This document shows positions 1 to 8,554 of a stretch of DNA of 38,686 bases, piece after piece. The DNA is from an uncultured Bacteroides sp. (GTDB taxonomy: Bacteria; Bacteroidota; Bacteroidia; Bacteroidales; Bacteroidaceae), in NCBI GenBank assembly GCA_949285025.1, contig CASDXG010000056.1, positions 1 to 38,686 on the forward strand, given 5' to 3'. The notes beneath the pieces are model-generated. The model was not told the origin of the DNA. It saw only the letters and a program-made list of their open reading frames with translations, and did not search any database. A program made the translations under genes and the position numbers. Each line of letters opens with the position of its first letter. Within the stretch, counting starts at the first letter, position 1.

Positions 1-1
1 T

Positions 2-214
2 GCGGTAGAGATATTCTATTCTTTCGACGATAAGGAATACACGATGATGCGCAATGCCTGGTTGCAGGACAACCATCCTGTGATGGTGGGAGTGATGGGC
101 GCCTGTCCCGACGGGCAGGGCTTCACGGCCAAGTTCGAGAATTTCTCCATCAAACATTTGCCCGACATGCGCAGACTGCAGTGGCTGGAGAAGAACAGCG
201 CGGAAAATAAGTGA
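2..214 (+). CDS. DUF1349 domain protein, C-terminal end (partial)
   Basis: The window opens inside a reading frame whose last 70 codons are visible. The translation reads EIFYSFDDKEYTMMRNAWL, then VMVGVMGACPDGQGF, then KFENFSIK. This is the typical end of the DUF1349 (concanavalin-like, beta-xylosidase-associated) domain found in Bacteroidota secreted or cytosolic sugar-associated proteins. The catalytic role of the family is not settled. The N-terminus, any signal peptide and any partner domain lie outside the window. Base composition is visibly more GC-rich than the following 1.2 kb. The family call rests on motif memory only. Confidence 0.7.
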   Translation, partial: AVEIFYSFDDKEYTMMRNAWLQDNHPVMVGVMGACPDGQGFTAKFENFSIKHLPDMRRLQWLEKNSAENK

Positions 215-444
215 CAGAAAAGTTGGCCGTGAGGAATGATACCGACTTCTGTAATAACGTAAAAACAGGAGATATCTCACCGAAATCGCAGTACTGATTT
301 CCGTTTTGGAAACAGGAAAAGCAACCGTAAAAACGACATTATTTTGGAGTAAAGAAGTTTAAAAACGGTTGGGAGCTAATTTAATTGTGAGGTATTCGGC
401 GAAATATTTTTGCGATACAAATGAATGAATTATTAAAATTCCGG

Positions 445-475
445 AACTCTTGATTCCTTAGCGGGGTCAAGAGTT
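445..475 (+). terminator. Hairpin terminator, plus strand
   Basis: A perfect 9-bp inverted repeat (AACTCTTGA at 445-453, TCAAGAGTT at 467-475) with a 13-nt loop runs into TTTGTTTTC. It lies about 230 nt after the stop of the DUF1349 gene and is the first good plus-strand terminator downstream of it. The rest of 215-600 holds no coding potential that I can support. Confidence 0.55.
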
Positions 476-549
476 TTTGTTTTCTGCGAGAGGAGTGAGA
501 ATGTTTTTGCGAGGTTTTCTTATCGTGCCGGATTCTTTTTTCCATGTAT

Positions 550-599
550 AATAAAAAAATCAAATAACCGCCTTTTTTATGATTGGAAATTATTTGATT
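550..599 (-). terminator. Terminator of the tRNA-Gly gene
   Basis: Arms 558-567 and 590-599 form a perfect 10-bp inverted repeat (AATCAAATAA / TTATTTGATT). Read on the minus strand, the second arm is followed by a run of seven T. It starts 10 nt beyond the 3' end of the tRNA, so it fits a terminator for that transcript. Confidence 0.65.
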
Positions 600-608
600 A
601 TTTATGGG

Positions 609-681
609 AGCGGTAAGCGGGGTTCGAACCCGTGACCTTCGGCTTGGGAAGCCGACGCTCTACCAACTGAGCTACTACCGC
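609..681 (-). tRNA. tRNA-Gly (CCC)
   Basis: The minus strand folds into a 73-nt cloverleaf. The acceptor stem is GCGGTAG paired with CTTACCGC up to a closing G-U. The D-arm has AGCTCAGTTGG, the anticodon stem TCGGC/GCCGA encloses the loop TTCCCAA giving anticodon CCC, and the T-loop is GGTTCGAACCC. The discriminator base is U and the 3' CCA is not encoded. It reads GGG codons. It has its own promoter (697-728) and terminator (550-599), so it is a single-gene transcription unit. Confidence 0.95.
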
Positions 682-696
682 GTTATTTTTACGCTG

Positions 697-728
697 CAAA
701 AGTAGAATTTATTTTTGATAATTCCCAA
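697..728 (-). promoter_or_regulatory. Promoter of tRNA-Gly
   Basis: On the minus strand a Bacteroidota -7 box TACTTTTG (697-704) lies 21 nt downstream of TTG (726-728). The predicted start falls about 10 nt before the mature tRNA 5' end. Confidence 0.7.
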
Positions 729-1396
729 TTTTTATTTGCATTTTTTCTGTCATTCCCCATTCGGATTCAAGCAACAAGGCTTTGAGAATTGGAAATTTTC
801 ACGGAGCCGGGGGAGCCTGTCAAATTTTTAATTCTCGCTTATTCTTAAAGAAGGAGATGTTTGCAATAAAATATGCCCATCTTTTGTCAAAGTAAATACG
901 TCATATTGGATTAATGTCGTGATGTTTTCTCTGAAATATAGAAGTGTGTTTACAAATATGTGTATACATTTGTAAACAAAACGTAGATTTTATAATGTAA
1001 ACTATGTATACTTCTAAAACAAGCACTAAGGTTTATTGAATTAAAGTTCAAGCTGTTTTATTGTAAAGGCGCTATTACTTTACATATAGATAAGGAAATA
1101 GCATGATTATGTTGTATTAGTTTTATGACGTTATTTATTTGAAGGCCAAATAAATAACACGATATATTAAAGTGGTTATATAAGAAATTTGCGGATAAAA
1201 ACACGATGTGTGGTGTAATATGGCTGTATAATTCTGTTTATACGATAGATAACATACTTTATATCAATGTATTATATCATATATTTTGAGCAATAGTTTA
1301 TTATAATTCTTGGTTGTAAAGCGGAATATACATTTGGATAATGTTTTTACTTTAGTATGGTAAACTTTAGCAAAGTAATATATTTATAAATGGAAA
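729..1396. other. AT-rich intergenic region with several inverted repeats
   Basis: I see no credible gene in this stretch. It contains: a 15-bp stem (two G-U pairs) between 784-798 and 822-836; a perfect 10-bp inverted repeat GTTTACAAAT/ATTTGTAAAC at 948-957 and 968-977; a perfect 11-bp repeat GTTATTTATTT/AAATAAATAAC at 1130-1140 and 1148-1158 with loop GAAGGCC; and TTACTTT/AAAGTAA at 1347-1353 and 1372-1378. None is followed by a T-run, so they look more like operators or structural RNA than terminators. Confidence 0.5.
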
Positions 1397-1440
1397 TTTG
1401 CATAAATCAAATGAAAACATTACTTTTGTAATTAAAGTAA
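1397..1440 (+). promoter_or_regulatory. Promoter of the XRE regulator with overlapping operator-like repeat
   Basis: TTTG at 1397-1400 and TACTTTTG at 1421-1428 are separated by 20 nt, a good Bacteroidota -33/-7 pair. An inverted repeat TTACTTT-N7-AAAGTAA (1420-1426, 1434-1440) covers the -7 box and the start point. The same half-sites recur upstream (1347-1353, 1372-1378). This fits self-repression by the HTH protein that follows, which is inference. Confidence 0.6.
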
Positions 1441-1485
1441 AGCGATGATGTTCTATTTGTAAAACGGAATAAATGTATAGGTAAG

Positions 1486-1977
1486 ATGCAGAAAGAAGAT
1501 TTTATCGATGCGGACTTTGCCGATAAACTGAAAGAACGTATCATTCAGTTGATGCAGAGAGATGGTTTGTCGAATACGGAATTTGCAAAAAAGACAGGCA
1601 TTTCCTTATCATCATTGAGCCATATCGTTTATGGGCGTAATAAGCCGAGTCTTGAAGTAGTAATGCGTATCCATAAGGCATTCCCGGATGTGGATTTGCA
1701 ATGGCTGCTCGGTGAAGAGAGTGGTTTACCGAAAGAAAATGCAATATCTGCAGATTTAGATTTGTTTTCCGGAGTGCATGAGAATCAAAAAAATGCAGAC
1801 AACGGTACAAGTGCGCGTGATTTTTCGAAGGACAACGCGTCAAAGGCTACTGAAAACACTCCTGAATCATCTGTAAAAGAAGTAATTAAATATATAGAAA
1901 AGCCTGTTCCTAAGATTAAGGAAATACGTATATTTTTCGATAACGGGACTTACGAAACATTTAAGCCGACAGAATGA
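1486..1977 (+). CDS. XRE-family helix-turn-helix regulator
   Basis: The 163-aa protein begins with a compact HTH_3/XRE DNA-binding domain at residues about 14-75, with the turn and recognition helix around 34-50 (TEFAKKTGIS, then SLSSLSHIVYG). Residues 80-140 are a polar, Ser/Asn/Lys-rich linker of low complexity. The end (about 140-163) is a short conserved-looking segment containing IRIFFDNGTYETF. Proteins of this layout are common in Bacteroidales; their targets are mostly unknown. The gene stands alone behind a strong promoter with repeated TTACTTT/AAAGTAA half-sites, so autoregulation is plausible. The ATG at 1486 follows directly from the predicted start site near 1435. No toxin partner or phage gene is beside it. 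Confidence 0.8.
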   Translation: MQKEDFIDADFADKLKERIIQLMQRDGLSNTEFAKKTGISLSSLSHIVYGRNKPSLEVVMRIHKAFPDVDLQWLLGEESGLPKENAISADLDLFSGVHENQKNADNGTSARDFSKDNASKATENTPESSVKEVIKYIEKPVPKIKEIRIFFDNGTYETFKPTE

Positions 1978-2042
1978 TGCGCTAATTTATTTTCCACGCA
2001 AGAAATAAAGAAGAGCCATTTTCTTTTTTGAGGCACAGATTT

Positions 2043-2082
2043 GAGGTAAATTCCTTATCTTTGCATTGAATGAATTTACCTC
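2043..2082 (+). promoter_or_regulatory. pyrK promoter nested in a hairpin/terminator-like inverted repeat
   Basis: The -7 box TATCTTTG (2056-2063) sits in the 18-nt spacer of a perfect 11-bp inverted repeat, GAGGTAAATTC (2043-2053) and GAATTTACCTC (2072-2082). The second arm is followed by ATTTTTT. For transcripts arriving from the XRE gene it would act as a terminator hairpin. For pyrK the right arm lies in the short 5' leader. No good -33 at the usual spacing is visible: TTTG at 2027-2030 is 25 nt upstream. Confidence 0.6.
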
Positions 2083-2089
2083 ATTTTTT

Positions 2090-2866
2090 ATGAAAAAGTA
2101 CATATTAGATTTGACTGTGACGGAGAATGTCCGTTTGCATGCCAATTACGTTTTGCTTAAACTGACACAGGCTACACCTCTACCGGAGATGCTTCCCGGC
2201 CAATTTGCCGAGATTCGCGTAGACGGTTCTCCCACTACTTTTTTACGAAGGCCTATATCGATTAACTATGTAGACAGGGAATTAAACGAGGTTTGGTTTC
2301 TGATACAGTTGGTAGGCGACGGGACGCGTAAACTTGCTACTCTGCAAAAAGGTGATACGGTAAACGTTGTTTTGCCTTTGGGAAACGGTTTTTCCATACC
2401 CGACTCATCCGATAAGAAAGTATTGTTAATAGGTGGAGGAGTCGGAACGGCACCGATGTTATATTTGGGAAAGGAATTGTATAAAAAAGGATACAAGCCG
2501 GTCTTTCTGTTGGGAGCACGTTCTAAAAACGATTTATTGCTGTTGGAATGGTTTAAGTCTTTTGGGGAAGTGTTTATTACGACAGAAGATGGAAGTCTGG
2601 GTGAGAAAGGGTTTGTGACTCAGCATAGTGTACTGTTTAAGAATCAATTTAACATGATTTATGCTTGCGGACCGAAACCGATGATGATGGCCGTAGCTAA
2701 ATATGCTAAAGAAAAAGATATTGCATGCGAGGTTTCGCTGGAAAATACAATGGCATGCGGCATAGGTGCCTGTCTTTGCTGTGTGGAAAAAACAAATGAA
2801 GGACATGTTTGCGTATGCAAGGAAGGTCCTGTGTTTAATATAAAGAGATTGTTATGGCAAGTTTAA
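2090..2866 (+). CDS. pyrK: Dihydroorotate dehydrogenase B, electron-transfer subunit
   Basis: PyrK passes electrons from dihydroorotate oxidation in PyrD (FMN) through FAD and a 2Fe-2S cluster to NAD+, in de novo pyrimidine synthesis in the cytoplasm. The 258-aa product shows the ferredoxin-reductase layout. The FAD-binding strand has RRPIS (53-57), the nucleotide-binding loop is GGGVGTAP (115-122), and CGP is at 193-195. The C-terminal cluster has cysteines C223, C228, C231 and C243 in the PyrK spacing CX4CX2CX11C. I chose the ATG at 2090: an in-frame TTG at 2066 lies only 3 nt after the -7 box and before the expected transcription start. The gene overlaps pyrD by 13 nt, so the two subunits are translationally coupled. 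Confidence 0.93.
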   Translation: MKKYILDLTVTENVRLHANYVLLKLTQATPLPEMLPGQFAEIRVDGSPTTFLRRPISINYVDRELNEVWFLIQLVGDGTRKLATLQKGDTVNVVLPLGNGFSIPDSSDKKVLLIGGGVGTAPMLYLGKELYKKGYKPVFLLGARSKNDLLLLEWFKSFGEVFITTEDGSLGEKGFVTQHSVLFKNQFNMIYACGPKPMMMAVAKYAKEKDIACEVSLENTMACGIGACLCCVEKTNEGHVCVCKEGPVFNIKRLLWQV

Positions 2867-3765
2867 ATGTAAATATAGGCAAATTGGCAATGTCAAATCC
2901 GGTGATGACGGCATCCGGCACCTTCGGATACGGACTGGAGTTTCAGGATTTTATTGATTTGACAAAAATTGGTGGTATAATAGTAAAAGGAACTACCCTG
3001 CAACCACGCGAAGGAAATCCCTATCCGCGTATGGCAGAAACGCCTATGGGGATGCTTAATGCGGTGGGACTTCAGAATAAAGGTGTGCATTATTTTGTAG
3101 AGCATATTTATCCTCAGATAAAAGACATCCGGACAAATATGATTGTCAACGTTTCCGGTTCACAAGTAGAAGACTATGCGGAAACGGCCGGAATCATAAA
3201 CGAACTGGAAAATATTCCGGCCATTGAGTTGAATATATCCTGTCCTAATGTGAAACAAGGAGGCATGGCGTTTGGCGTCAGCGCACATGGAGCAGCAGAA
3301 GTGGTCAGTGCCGTGCGTAAAGTTTACAAGAAAACGCTTATTGTCAAATTATCCCCCAATGTAACCGACATAACAGAAATAGCCAAAGCTGCTGAAGCCA
3401 GCGGAGCCGACAGCGTTTCACTCATCAATACGCTTTTGGGGATGGCCATTGATGCCGAAAAGCGCAAGCCGGTTCTTTCTACTGTTACAGGAGGAATGAG
3501 CGGAGCGGCTGTAAAACCAATCGCATTACGCATGGTATGGCAAGTGGCAAAAGCTGTAAAAATACCGGTAATAGGATTGGGAGGAATTATGAATTGGAAG
3601 GATGCGGTAGAGTTTCTTTTAGCCGGTGCTACGGCTGTTCAGATAGGAACTGCCAATTTTATTGATCCTACAGTTACTGTTAAAGTGTCAGAAGGAATAA
3701 ATGCTTATTTGGATAGGCATGGATATTCTTCGGTAAACGATATAATCGGAGCATTGGAAGTCTAA
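2854..3765 (+). CDS. pyrD: Dihydroorotate dehydrogenase B, catalytic subunit
   Basis: This is a class 1B dihydroorotate dehydrogenase that oxidises dihydroorotate to orotate with FMN. The 303-aa length is normal. Recognisable parts are the FMN/substrate segment [17 protein letters not shown] (44-60), MLNAVGLQN (67-75), and the loop [13 protein letters not shown] with C130 as the catalytic base. Class 2 enzymes have Ser at that place. [14 protein letters not shown] and [12 protein letters not shown] form the C-terminal phosphate-binding part. The overlapping pyrK upstream confirms the NAD-linked heterotetrameric class. A long hairpin follows the gene. Confidence 0.95.
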   Translation: MASLNVNIGKLAMSNPVMTASGTFGYGLEFQDFIDLTKIGGIIVKGTTLQPREGNPYPRMAETPMGMLNAVGLQNKGVHYFVEHIYPQIKDIRTNMIVNVSGSQVEDYAETAGIINELENIPAIELNISCPNVKQGGMAFGVSAHGAAEVVSAVRKVYKKTLIVKLSPNVTDITEIAKAAEASGADSVSLINTLLGMAIDAEKRKPVLSTVTGGMSGAAVKPIALRMVWQVAKAVKIPVIGLGGIMNWKDAVEFLLAGATAVQIGTANFIDPTVTVKVSEGINAYLDRHGYSSVNDIIGALEV

Positions 3766-3787
3766 GGAATTTTCAGACTGTTTGGTA

Positions 3788-3862
3788 ATATTTCCACGCA
3801 AAAGCAGGATTGCCTTTTATTCTTATACGAATAAGACAATCCTGCTTTTGCGTAGGAAATAT
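3788..3862. terminator. Bidirectional terminator between pyrD and trmD
   Basis: Arms 3788-3812 and 3837-3862 pair over 25 bp with a single bulged base; the shared core is CGCAAAAGCAGGATTG. The loop is 24 nt and AT-rich. It lies between the converging ends of pyrD (3765) and trmD (3868), so it probably stops transcription from both sides. Confidence 0.75.
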
Positions 3863-3867
3863 CTATT

Positions 3868-6653
<2,786 letters not shown>

Positions 6654-6690
6654 AGAAGAATAAAGCGGAATTGATAAAATAAAGAAAAAG

Positions 6691-6707
6691 GATATTAAAA
6701 TAATATC
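6691..6707. repeat. Short hairpin between ligA and dapA
   Basis: GATATTA-AAA-TAATATC is a perfect 7-bp inverted repeat with a 3-nt loop. It is AT-only apart from the end bases and has no T-run. It could be a weak ligA terminator or an operator just upstream of the dapA -7 box. Confidence 0.25.
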
Positions 6708-6724
6708 AAATTGGAAAATATTCG

Positions 6725-6732
6725 TATTTTTG
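6725..6732 (+). promoter_or_regulatory. -7 box of dapA
   Basis: TATTTTTG, 29 nt upstream of the dapA ATG. No TTTG is found at the ideal distance upstream. Confidence 0.5.
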
Positions 6733-6761
6733 TATACGATTAAAGCGATTATAGTTCATTT

Positions 6762-7655
6762 ATGATACGGAAGAGATTAAAAGGAATGGGAGTTGCGTTG
6801 ATTACTCCGTTCAATGATGATAACAGCGTAGATTATGCCGCATTGATGAAACTTGTGGAGTATCAGGTACATAACGGAACGGATTTCCTTTGCGTGTTAG
6901 GAACGACGGCAGAGACACCTACTTTGACAGCCGAAGAAAAGAGAAAAATAAAAGAACTGGTAATAGAGCGTGTAAATGGCCGTGTGCCTATACTGCTGGG
7001 GGTCAGCAGTAATTGTACGCAAACTGTGGTCGATACATTGCAGAACGATGATTTTACAGGAGTCGATGCCGTTTTGGTTGCCGTTCCCTATTATAATAAA
7101 CCTTCTCAAGAAGGCATTTATCAGCATTATAAGGCCATAGCGGAGGCGACAAAACTTCCCGTTGTTTTATACAACGTGCCGGGAAGAACCGGAGTAAACA
7201 TGACGGCGGAAACCACACTTCGCCTTGCGCGCGATTTTGAAAATATCGTGGCTATTAAAGAAGCTTCGGGGAATATCACTCAGATGGATGATATTATTAA
7301 AAATAAGCCCGAAAATTTTGATGTGATATCAGGGGATGACGGAATCACTTTCCCGTTGATTACATTGGGAGCAGTAGGTGTTATTTCGGTGATAGGAAAC
7401 GCTTTTCCAAGAGAATTTAGCCGGATGACGCGCTTGGCTTTAGCGGGAGATTATGCCAGTGCGTTGGCTATTCATCATAAATTCACGGAACTGTTTAAAC
7501 TTTTGTTTGTCGATGGGAATCCGGCAGGAGTGAAAGCCATGTTAAGTATGATGGGAATGATAAAAAACCGATTGCGGCTGCCGCTTGTTCCCACACGCAT
7601 TACGACCTTTGAACAGATGCGTAAGATTTTAGATGAACTGAAAATAAAATGCTGA
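6762..7655 (+). CDS. dapA: 4-hydroxy-tetrahydrodipicolinate synthase
   Basis: DapA condenses pyruvate with aspartate semialdehyde, the first committed step to diaminopimelate and lysine. The 297-aa TIM-barrel protein shows GTTAETPTL (48-56, the phosphate/carboxylate-binding TT), Y137 in LYNVPGRTG (with the conserved Arg), and the Schiff-base lysine K166 in AIKEASGN. The later glycines of SGDDGITFPLITLGAVGVISV are also present. Length and motifs are normal. The next gene overlaps the end by 7 nt, so the two are probably translated together. Confidence 0.95.
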   Translation: MIRKRLKGMGVALITPFNDDNSVDYAALMKLVEYQVHNGTDFLCVLGTTAETPTLTAEEKRKIKELVIERVNGRVPILLGVSSNCTQTVVDTLQNDDFTGVDAVLVAVPYYNKPSQEGIYQHYKAIAEATKLPVVLYNVPGRTGVNMTAETTLRLARDFENIVAIKEASGNITQMDDIIKNKPENFDVISGDDGITFPLITLGAVGVISVIGNAFPREFSRMTRLALAGDYASALAIHHKFTELFKLLFVDGNPAGVKAMLSMMGMIKNRLRLPLVPTRITTFEQMRKILDELKIKC

Positions 7656-8155
7656 TTTTGCACGAAATGGGAGTTTGGCATGAACAGTTCAAACTTAGAA
7701 AAGCTTCGGAAGATGATGTAGAAGAGTTGAAAATATTATTTCAAGAAACAGTTCTGACAGTCAACAGCCGCGACTATTCTTTGTCGGAAGTTGAAGATTG
7801 GGCATCGTGTGGAAATAATCTTCTCAAGTGGAAAGATGCAATAAATACTCATTATTTTATACTTGCCGTAAACCAACAATTACGTATTGTTGGTTTTTCT
7901 TCTATTACAACTCAAGGATATCTGCATTTTCTTTTTGTTCATAAAGACTATCAGAATAAGGGAATCGCTACGGTGCTTTTAGATGAAATGGAACGGTGTG
8001 CAAGAACATCCGGAATGCGACGGGTTACATCGGAGGTAAGTTTGACTGCACGTTCTTTCTTTGAGAAGAGAGGATATATTGCTGTACAAAAACAGTGCCG
8101 TAAGGCAAATCTTTTATATCTGACTAATTTTTTAATGGTGAAAGAGTTAAAATAA
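7649..8155 (+). CDS. GNAT family N-acetyltransferase
   Basis: The protein has up to 168 residues and the GNAT fold. The N-terminal part is FKLRKASEDDVEELKILF. Then comes the strand-4/acetyl-CoA region GFSSI...YLHFLFVHKDYQNKGIATVLLDEM, whose pyrophosphate loop is QNKGIA in place of the usual Q/RxxGxG/A. The end is VSLTARSFFEKRGY, the family's last strand. Substrate is unknown; the YitI/PhnO-like size suggests a small molecule. Two starts are possible: ATG 7649, overlapping the dapA stop, or ATG 7667 (MGVWHEQFKLR). Coupling to dapA is suggestive but does not prove a role in lysine metabolism. Confidence 0.85.
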   Translation: MLILHEMGVWHEQFKLRKASEDDVEELKILFQETVLTVNSRDYSLSEVEDWASCGNNLLKWKDAINTHYFILAVNQQLRIVGFSSITTQGYLHFLFVHKDYQNKGIATVLLDEMERCARTSGMRRVTSEVSLTARSFFEKRGYIAVQKQCRKANLLYLTNFLMVKELK

Positions 8156-8189
8156 AAGAAGTCCTCACTTTTCATTAAGTGGGACTTCT
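8150..8189 (-). terminator. Terminator of the tRNA-Arg cluster
   Basis: AGAAGTCC-TCACTT (8157-8170) pairs with AAGTG-GGACTTCT (8177-8189) with one bulged base and a 6-nt loop. On the minus strand the hairpin runs into TTTTATTTT, only 5 nt after the last tRNA. On the plus strand no T-run follows, so its main job is on the tRNA side. Confidence 0.65.
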
Positions 8190-8193
8190 CTTG

Positions 8194-8267
8194 TGACCGC
8201 GACAGGATTCAAACCTGTAACCGTCTGATCCGTAGTCAGATACTCTATTCAGTTGAGCTACGCGGCC
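8194..8267 (-). tRNA. tRNA-Arg (ACG), copy distal to the promoter
   Basis: A 74-nt cloverleaf on the minus strand. The acceptor is GGCCGCG with CGCGGTC, the anticodon stem TCTGA/TCAGA encloses the loop CTACGGA, giving anticodon ACG (A34 normally edited to inosine to read CGU/CGC/CGA). The T-loop is GGTTTGAATCC, the discriminator A, and no CCA is encoded. It is identical in sequence to the middle copy. Confidence 0.95.
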
Positions 8268-8296
8268 AAAGCCATGAGTTACAATTCTTAAAAGAG

Positions 8297-8370
8297 TGAC
8301 CGCGACAGGATTCAAACCTGTAACCGTCTGATCCGTAGTCAGATACTCTATTCAGTTGAGCTACGCGGCC
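8297..8370 (-). tRNA. tRNA-Arg (ACG), middle copy
   Basis: Same 74-nt sequence as the copy at 8194-8267, separated from it by 29 nt and from the third copy by 32 nt. The three lie on one transcript with a single promoter and terminator. Confidence 0.95.
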
Positions 8371-8402
8371 AAAACTTTCAGTTATTTCAATTATCTAAAG
8401 AG

Positions 8403-8476
8403 TGATCGCGACAGGATTCAAACCTGTAACCGTCTGATCCGTAGTCAGATACTCTATTCAGTTGAGCTACGCGACC
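8403..8476 (-). tRNA. tRNA-Arg (ACG), promoter-proximal copy with altered acceptor pair
   Basis: Identical to the other two copies except at one base pair of the acceptor stem. Position 3 is U instead of C and position 70 is A instead of G, so pairing is kept. Anticodon ACG, discriminator A. Confidence 0.95.
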
Positions 8477-8499
8477 ATCTTTTTTTTGTTTTGCGGGTA

Positions 8500-8531
8500 C
8501 AAATGTATGGAGTTTTTTTATAAAAGCCAAA
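8500..8531 (-). promoter_or_regulatory. Promoter of the tRNA-Arg cluster
   Basis: On the minus strand TTTG (8528-8531), a 20-nt spacer and TACATTTG (8500-8507) form a textbook Bacteroidota promoter. The predicted start is about 15-18 nt before the first tRNA. Confidence 0.75.
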
Positions 8532-8554
8532 TTATAACGAGAGTTTTTTGTTTT

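Noticed and set aside
8194-8476. CRISPR-like regular repeat with about 30-nt spacers
   Set aside because: The 74-nt units are complete tRNA-Arg genes with cloverleaf folding, not CRISPR repeats.
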